A DNA stretch of 9,887 bases from Bacteroidota bacterium. GTDB lineage: Bacteria; Bacteroidota; Bacteroidia; 2-12-FULL-35-15. The notes beneath the pieces are model-generated. The model was not told where the DNA came from. It did no database searches and saw only the letters and a program-made list of their open reading frames with translations. Below are positions 6,533 to 9,887 of the stretch, piece after piece (position 1 is the stretch's first letter; each line of letters starts with the position of its first letter). The stretch lies in assembly GCA_021413595.1 (NCBI GenBank), contig JAIOQD010000140.1, positions 1 through 9,887 of the forward strand. Direction: 5' to 3'. The translations under genes were made by a program, and so were the position numbers.

Positions 6533-6979
6533 TTAGCACCCTCCCTTAGGGTGGGGCGTGGTGGGCTCCTTCTCAAGTATCGATTTAATATCAGGGCGGA
6601 AGTATAAATTACTTTTTAATATTTTACCATCTTCTCGAAAAATTGGTTCTCCCTTTTCATCCAACTTGCTCATATTGCTGCGTTGAATCTCATCAAACAC
6701 TTCTTCAATTTTATGCTGTAAGCCGTGGCGTAAAATAGTTCCGAATAAAATATAAAGCTGGTCGCCAAGTGCATCGGCTATCTCCACCAGATCACCATTT
6801 TTACAGGCTTCGAGGTATTCATCGTTTTCTTCTTTGATCAGGTTATAGCGTAACATATATTCTTTTTCATCAAGATCAGCAGTAGGGGTATAACGATTAC
6901 CTATTTTAAAAACATCGTGAAATTGTTCTACGTGTTTAATTTTATGAATTAAAGAGCCTTTGTTTTCTGAAGTTTCCAT
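6533..6979 (-). CDS. Nucleotide pyrophosphohydrolase (MazG-like / PRA-PH type)
   Basis: An all-alpha nucleotide pyrophosphohydrolase, about 148 residues from the ATG at 6979. It would hydrolyse an NTP-type substrate to the monophosphate and PPi; the substrate cannot be told from sequence. The fold signature is a metal-binding EExxE-type helix (LIKEENDEYLEACKNGDLVEIADALGD, with the second acidic patch E..DALGD), followed by QLYILFGTILRHGL and FDEIQRSNMSKLDEKGEPIFREDGK, which is typical of the subgroup found in Bacteroidota. An upstream TTG at 7012 is in frame but lies inside a palindromic repeat, so ATG 6979 is preferred. The last residues (EPTTPHPKGGC) are encoded by a hairpin repeat element, suggesting the original stop was lost and the reading frame extended. 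It follows the OmpH-like gene by 59 nt and may share its transcript. Confidence 0.82.
   Translation of the reverse strand: METSENKGSLIHKIKHVEQFHDVFKIGNRYTPTADLDEKEYMLRYNLIKEENDEYLEACKNGDLVEIADALGDQLYILFGTILRHGLQHKIEEVFDEIQRSNMSKLDEKGEPIFREDGKILKSNLYFRPDIKSILEKEPTTPHPKGGC
6537..6553. repeat. Small hairpin element (REP-like) overlapping a gene end
   Basis: CACCCT (6537-6542) and AGGGTG (6548-6553) flank the loop CCCTT. The surrounding sequence (about 6522-6577) is G/C-rich against an A/T-rich background and contains the heptamer GTGGGCT twice (6522-6528 and 6571-6577). This looks like a dispersed intergenic palindrome rather than native coding sequence. Copy number in the genome cannot be seen here. 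Confidence 0.5.
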
Positions 6980-7000
6980 TTTCTGTTTGATTGGTAGATA

Positions 7001-7032
7001 CGCCTTCTCCAATTGGAGAGTGGCAGAGGGCG
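7001..7032. repeat. Palindromic intergenic element
   Basis: TCTCCAATTGGAGA at 7006-7019 is a perfect 14-nt palindrome, enclosed by CGCC (7001-7004) and GGCG (7029-7032). It fills most of the short gap between the OmpH-like gene and the pyrophosphohydrolase gene. Its composition and form suggest a small dispersed repeat; it could also act as an RNA processing or stability hairpin inside a bicistronic transcript. Confidence 0.45.
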
Positions 7033-7038
7033 AAGTAT

Positions 7039-7683
7039 TTACTTAGTAGCTTTTTTCGCTTTATACTGGGCATTCAGACCTTCAAGAATTTCGTTAGTAA
7101 TATCCAGGCTTTCATTAGCAAAAATTAATACGCCACCGGGACCATCAGAATGGGTTAAAATATAATTATAATTGGCTTTTTTGTTATATTCTTTAACATA
7201 ATCAACCACGGTTTTACGAACTTCCTCATTACTTTTTTGAATCTCATCAACTAAACTTTGTAACTGAAGCTCCATCTTATCTAATTCATCTTTCCGTTTT
7301 TTTAAGTCTTCTTGTGCCGCAACACCTTGGTTTTCCGATAACAATCCCTGACTGGCTTTTTGTTGAAGATCAGTGTAATCCTGTTGGAATTTTTGGGCTT
7401 TTGTTTGATATGCAGCTTCAAGGCGCTGTTGTTTAGTTTGAGCAGCGGCAGTAAGGTCTCTTACAAAATCGTACTCTTTATTCAAAATATCACTGTTAAC
7501 AAATACAATTTTAGAAGCTTTAATTTCTTTTGGCAACATAATAGCTGGTTTGGAAGCAAGTGTGGAATCGCCTTCCATTGTTTCGCCACAGGCGTTATTA
7601 CATGTTGAGAAATGAAGGTAATATAATACCGCTACTGCGATAACTAATACAACATTTATAATGATTGAAATTTTTTTGTTCAT
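7039..7683 (-). CDS. OmpH/Skp-family protein with N-terminal membrane anchor
   Basis: A 214-residue protein of the OmpH (Skp-like) family, whose founding member is a periplasmic chaperone for outer-membrane proteins. An N-terminal hydrophobic stretch (residues 5-24) is a signal anchor or signal peptide. Cys28 and Cys32 lie just behind it, with no clean lipobox, so lipidation is doubtful. The domain begins at SKIVFVNSDILNKEYDFVRDL (57-77), a typical OmpH start. A long charged coiled coil follows (about 80-165, rich in Q, K, E), forming the Skp-like tentacle. It closes with the C-terminal strand region YILTHSDGPGGVLIFANESLDITNEILEGLN (174-204). Its promoter candidate lies about 26 nt upstream. 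Its exact client role in this organism is inferred only from the family. Confidence 0.87.
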   Translation of the reverse strand: MNKKISIIINVVLVIAVAVLYYLHFSTCNNACGETMEGDSTLASKPAIMLPKEIKASKIVFVNSDILNKEYDFVRDLTAAAQTKQQRLEAAYQTKAQKFQQDYTDLQQKASQGLLSENQGVAAQEDLKKRKDELDKMELQLQSLVDEIQKSNEEVRKTVVDYVKEYNKKANYNYILTHSDGPGGVLIFANESLDITNEILEGLNAQYKAKKATK

Positions 7684-7708
7684 TGTAGCTTGATTTTTAA
7701 ATGGGGAA

Positions 7709-7716
7709 CAAATATA
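7709..7716 (-). promoter_or_regulatory. -7 box of the promoter for the OmpH-like gene
   Basis: On the - strand the sequence reads TATATTTG, an exact TAnnTTTG Bacteroidota -7 box, 26 nt before the ATG at 7683. No TTG stands 19 nt further upstream; that position falls inside the loop of the neighbouring gene's terminator hairpin. Confidence 0.55.
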
Positions 7717-7721
7717 AAATA

Positions 7722-7754
7722 AAAAGTACCTCTAATTTACTTAGAGGTACTTTT
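7722..7754 (-). terminator. Intrinsic terminator of the 2-Cys peroxiredoxin gene
   Basis: AAAAGTACCTCTAA (7722-7735) and TTAGAGGTACTTTT (7741-7754) make a perfect 14-bp inverted repeat with a 5-nt loop. On the - strand it ends in TTTTTATTTT, about 22 nt after the stop of the peroxiredoxin gene. It is symmetric and could also stop + strand transcription. Confidence 0.85.
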
Positions 7755-7776
7755 CATTAATTTAAAAAAATAAAAA

Positions 7777-8406
7777 TTAATGTTTTGCTAAATAGTTAGC
7801 AACATCCGTGTGAGTTGCTTTCATTGCATCATCACCTTTGTGCCAGTTGGCAGGACAAACTTCACCGTTTTCTTCACAAAATTGCAAAGCATCAACCATA
7901 CGTAATGCTTCATCAACACTGCGGCCTAATGAAAGATCATTAACCACTTGGTGACGAATAATACCACTTTTGTCAATTAAATACAAGCCGCGGTATGCGA
8001 TCATAGGGCCGGTTGCAAGCAAAGCATTGTTTTCATCCAATTCATATTCACCAAACAATACATCATAATTCATGGAGATTGTTTTTGTAGTATCTGCTAC
8101 AATTGGATACTTAACACCTTGAATTCCACCTTGCGCTTTTGGCGTTTGTAACCACCCCCAGTGCGACTGCTCTGTATCAGTTGAACAAGCTACTACTGCT
8201 ACATTGCGTTTTTCAAATTCAGCTAATTTGTCTTGAAAAGCATGTAATTCTGTAGGGCAAACAAAAGTGAAATCTTTTGGATAGAAAAAGAAAATAACGT
8301 GTTTTTTACCGATATACTGATCAAGAGAAAAGTCATTAACAATTTCTCCACCGTAAACTACTGCTTGCGCTTTAAATGATGGCGCTTTTTTTCCTACTAA
8401 TGTCAT
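7777..8406 (-). CDS. Typical 2-Cys peroxiredoxin (Prx1/AhpC family)
   Basis: A thiol peroxidase of 209 residues that reduces H2O2 and organic hydroperoxides in the cytoplasm. The peroxidatic Cys50 sits in the canonical DFTFVCPTEL with Thr47. The resolving Cys184 is in GEVCPANW, so this is a dimeric typical 2-Cys enzyme. Arg139 in AYRGLYLIDKSG is the expected active-site arginine. The GGLG motif of hyperoxidation-sensitive enzymes is altered (GGIQG at 93-97) and the C-terminal YF motif is absent (tail NYLAKH), suggesting a robust, hyperoxidation-resistant type. No ahpF reductase gene is next to it. It is divergent from a second peroxiredoxin at 8564, with a TAnnTTTG box upstream and a strong terminator downstream. 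Confidence 0.97.
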   Translation of the reverse strand: MTLVGKKAPSFKAQAVVYGGEIVNDFSLDQYIGKKHVIFFFYPKDFTFVCPTELHAFQDKLAEFEKRNVAVVACSTDTEQSHWGWLQTPKAQGGIQGVKYPIVADTTKTISMNYDVLFGEYELDENNALLATGPMIAYRGLYLIDKSGIIRHQVVNDLSLGRSVDEALRMVDALQFCEENGEVCPANWHKGDDAMKATHTDVANYLAKH

Positions 8407-8445
8407 GGAATATTGGTTTTTAATTGTTTATAAAAAAATTTCGTT

Positions 8446-8453
8446 CAAAGGTA
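8446..8453 (-). promoter_or_regulatory. -7 box of the 2-Cys peroxiredoxin promoter
   Basis: On the - strand the sequence reads TACCTTTG, an exact TAnnTTTG match 40 nt before the ATG at 8406. No convincing TTG is seen at the -33 position. The divergent gene has a near match, TACCTTTA at 8508-8515 on the + strand, 48 nt before its ATG. The 157-nt intergenic region therefore probably holds two back-to-back promoters. Confidence 0.55.
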
Positions 8454-8563
8454 CAAAATATTAGCGTTGAAATATTATTTTTAACGAACATCTTAAGCAT
8501 AAACTTTTACCTTTATCGCTTTATAAAAAGTATTTATTTAACCCAAATAAAAAAAATAGAGCA

Positions 8564-9034
8564 ATGAAAATAGAAATAGGACAAAAGGCCCCATCATTTA
8601 CGTTAGTGGATTCAGACAAAAATAGCGTTTCATTAGAAGATTTTAAGGGAAAGAATGTTGTTCTTTTGTTTTTCCCGGCAGCATTTACTGGAGTTTGTAC
8701 AAAAGAGTTGTGTCAAACACGTGACGAACTGTCATTCTATAATGATGTAAATGCTGTGGTATTAGGTATTTCAGTTGATATGCCTTTTACTCAGGCTAAA
8801 TTCAAAGAATTAAATAATTATAATTTTACTTTATTATCCGACTTTAATAAAGAAGTATCCACTGCTTACGATGTTTTATGCAGCGACTGGGTGCTTGGAT
8901 TAAAAGGTGTGAGCAAACGTTCCACTTTTGTTATTGATAAGGATGGAATTATCCGTCATAAAGAGGTTTTGGAAAATGCAGGTGATTATCCCGATTTTGA
9001 TGCTGTAAAAGCAGCATTGACAAAATTGAAATAG
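8564..9034 (+). CDS. Peroxiredoxin of the BCP/AhpE type (redoxin domain)
   Basis: A thiol peroxidase of 156 residues. The peroxidatic Cys45 is in FFPAAFTGVCTKEL, which resembles AhpE-type enzymes. Cys50, five residues on, occupies the place of the resolving cysteine in E. coli-like BCP (C-x4-C). A further Cys106 is present, and RSTFVIDKDGIIRH (119-132) supplies the usual C-terminal sheet with active-site Arg119. Whether it works as a 1-Cys or an atypical 2-Cys enzyme cannot be decided by eye. ATG at 8564 gives the family-standard start MKIEIGQKAPSF. It is transcribed away from the Prx1-type gene across a shared 157-nt promoter region, suggesting joint peroxide-stress control. A MITE-like element begins 6 nt after its stop. 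Confidence 0.94.
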   Translation: MKIEIGQKAPSFTLVDSDKNSVSLEDFKGKNVVLLFFPAAFTGVCTKELCQTRDELSFYNDVNAVVLGISVDMPFTQAKFKELNNYNFTLLSDFNKEVSTAYDVLCSDWVLGLKGVSKRSTFVIDKDGIIRHKEVLENAGDYPDFDAVKAALTKLK

Positions 9035-9040
9035 TTATAA

Positions 9041-9203
9041 GGGTACCTCTAAAAACTCAATTTTTCACCACTTAGGCACTAAAGACTACTAAGAAACACT
9101 AAGAATTTTCTCAGTGACCAGTTCTTCGCAGTAGAAAACTTAGTGTCCTGAGTGTTTTAGTGGTGTTTTTTATTTTCATAAAATATAGTTTTTAGAGCTG
9201 CCC
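9041..9203. mobile_element. MITE-like element with terminal inverted repeats and 4-bp flanking duplication
   Basis: The ends GGGTACCTCTAAAAACT (9041-9057) and AGTTTTTAGAGCTGCCC (9187-9203) are inverted repeats matching at 15 of 17 positions. ATAA flanks both sides (9037-9040 and 9204-9207), as a 4-bp target duplication would. Inside, a long imperfect palindrome pairs CACCACTTAGGCACTAAAG on the left with CTTAGTGTCCTGAGTGTTT...AGTGGTG on the right. No protein is encoded in the 163 bp, so it would need a transposase in trans. It fills the whole gap between the BCP/AhpE-type peroxiredoxin and the ZIP gene and may serve both as a bidirectional terminator. Confidence 0.72.
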
Positions 9204-9233
9204 ATAAATTAGAAAAAAATCGAAATTCAATAA

Positions 9234-9887
9234 TTATAAGCTAAATAAAGCAAAACCAGCCCCTGATAAGATCACTAAAAATTTAATAAAATTAAAGCGA
9301 TGGTTTTCGCTTGATTCAAAAAGTATGGTAGTTGAAATATGAAGAAATATTCCTACTACAACGGCCATTATTCTGTCGAAATAAGAAGAAAAATTCCCGA
9401 TGATATTTTCACCTATTGCATAGCTGGTAAACGTTCCAAGAGGTGTTACCAATGCAAACACAAGAAGCCATATAATAGCATTCCGCTTGCTGATATGAGA
9501 TTTCAGAAGCATGGTCATTAAAGCCATTGCTATAGGTATATTGTGCATTACAATGCCTGTTAATAGTGAGTTGTGCGAATGTATGTCATTGTTGGCGAGT
9601 GGCATTCCTTCTAAAAATGAATGAATGGATAATCCAAGCATCATAGCATAGGGGAAGGCATTCCCGGCATGTTTATGAACATGAATATGACCATGCTCTA
9701 TGCCTTCTGATAAAAACTCCAGTAATATTTGAGCAAAAAAGCCCAATAAAATATAAATGCCAATATTAGGTGTGCCGGATAAATATATTTCGGGGATAAG
9801 ATGTAAAGCACAAATTGCAAATAAAAACGCTCCACTGAATGAAAGGATTAGCTTTAAGTTTCTACTGCTGATATCTATGAATAGAAC
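9234..9887 (-). CDS. ZIP-family metal transporter, N-terminus outside the window
   Basis: The reading frame is open to the window edge, giving 217 visible residues; the true start lies beyond 9887. ZIP proteins import Zn2+ or other divalent metals across the inner membrane. Visible signs: transmembrane segment SFSGAFLFAICALHLIPE (visible residues 16-33, with HLIPE); ILLGFFAQILLEFLSEGIEHGH (46-67) followed by a His-rich loop (HIHVHKH); the family signature HSFLEGMPLA (about 89-98); HNIPIAMALMTMLL (about 115-128), the second metal-site helix; then three more hydrophobic helices to the C-terminus. The His-rich loop is usual for metal sensing or capture. An in-frame TTG at 9746 is not the start, because conserved ZIP sequence continues upstream of it. 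No promoter is visible. Confidence 0.94.
   Translation of the reverse strand, partial: VLFIDISSRNLKLILSFSGAFLFAICALHLIPEIYLSGTPNIGIYILLGFFAQILLEFLSEGIEHGHIHVHKHAGNAFPYAMMLGLSIHSFLEGMPLANNDIHSHNSLLTGIVMHNIPIAMALMTMLLKSHISKRNAIIWLLVFALVTPLGTFTSYAIGENIIGNFSSYFDRIMAVVVGIFLHISTTILFESSENHRFNFIKFLVILSGAGFALFSL

Noticed and set aside
6361..6576. Open frame of 71 codons on the - strand (SPPRPTLREG... SSSSLKKGWQGLF...)
   Set aside because: It spans the mnmD end, its terminator and a hairpin repeat; low-complexity translation typical of intergenic repeats, no family resemblance.
6979..7012. TTG at 7012 as the start of the pyrophosphohydrolase
   Set aside because: The codon lies in a 14-nt palindromic repeat and adds residues absent from the family; ATG at 6979 is better placed.
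9234..9746. ZIP transporter as a complete 170-residue protein starting at 9746
   Set aside because: The frame stays open to 9887 and encodes another ZIP transmembrane segment with HLIPE upstream, so the gene is cut by the window, not short.

Overview
The window is A+T-rich DNA, most likely from a member of the Bacteroidota (Chitinophaga/Sphingobacteria-like). The reasons are several promoters of the Bacteroidota type (TAnnTTTG at -7, in one case with TTG exactly 19 nt upstream), weak or absent Shine-Dalgarno sequences, a stand-alone MnmD, a membrane-anchored OmpH/Skp-like protein, and a Bacteroidota-style type II-C CRISPR locus. The phylum call is inference from these features, not from a marker gene.

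The left half (1-5660) is a type II-C CRISPR-Cas locus. The window opens inside the array (one partial and two full 36-nt repeats, two 30-nt spacers). Next, on the + strand, comes a small two-gene cassette of DUF4160-like and DUF2442-like proteins, overlapping each other by 8 nt. It runs tail-to-tail into the cas operon, whose order on the - strand is cas9 (1095 aa), cas1, cas2. No csn2 or cas4 is present. A strong hairpin sits between cas9 and cas1. Upstream of cas9 and divergent from it is a well-formed tracrRNA gene: consensus promoter, anti-repeat matching the array repeats, nexus and second stem-loop, and an intrinsic terminator. Every RNA and protein part needed for interference and adaptation is visible and looks intact. 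The odd item is the DUF4160/DUF2442 pair lodged between array and cas2. Such pairs are toxin-antitoxin-like in size and layout, and the first gene appears to have lost its ancestral start frame by one base.

The right half (5661-9887) is ordinary chromosomal housekeeping: mnmD (tRNA wobble-uridine methyltransferase), a MazG-like/PRA-PH-type nucleotide pyrophosphohydrolase, an OmpH/Skp-like envelope protein, a Prx1/AhpC-type 2-Cys peroxiredoxin, a divergently placed BCP/AhpE-type peroxiredoxin, and the 3' part of a ZIP-family metal transporter that runs off the right edge.

Three small repetitive elements lie among these genes: a hairpin element that supplies the last residues of the pyrophosphohydrolase, a 14-nt palindrome just upstream of that gene, and a 163-bp MITE-like element at 9041-9203 with 17-bp terminal inverted repeats (two mismatches) flanked by 4-bp ATAA copies. 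No rRNA, tRNA or complete insertion sequence was seen.
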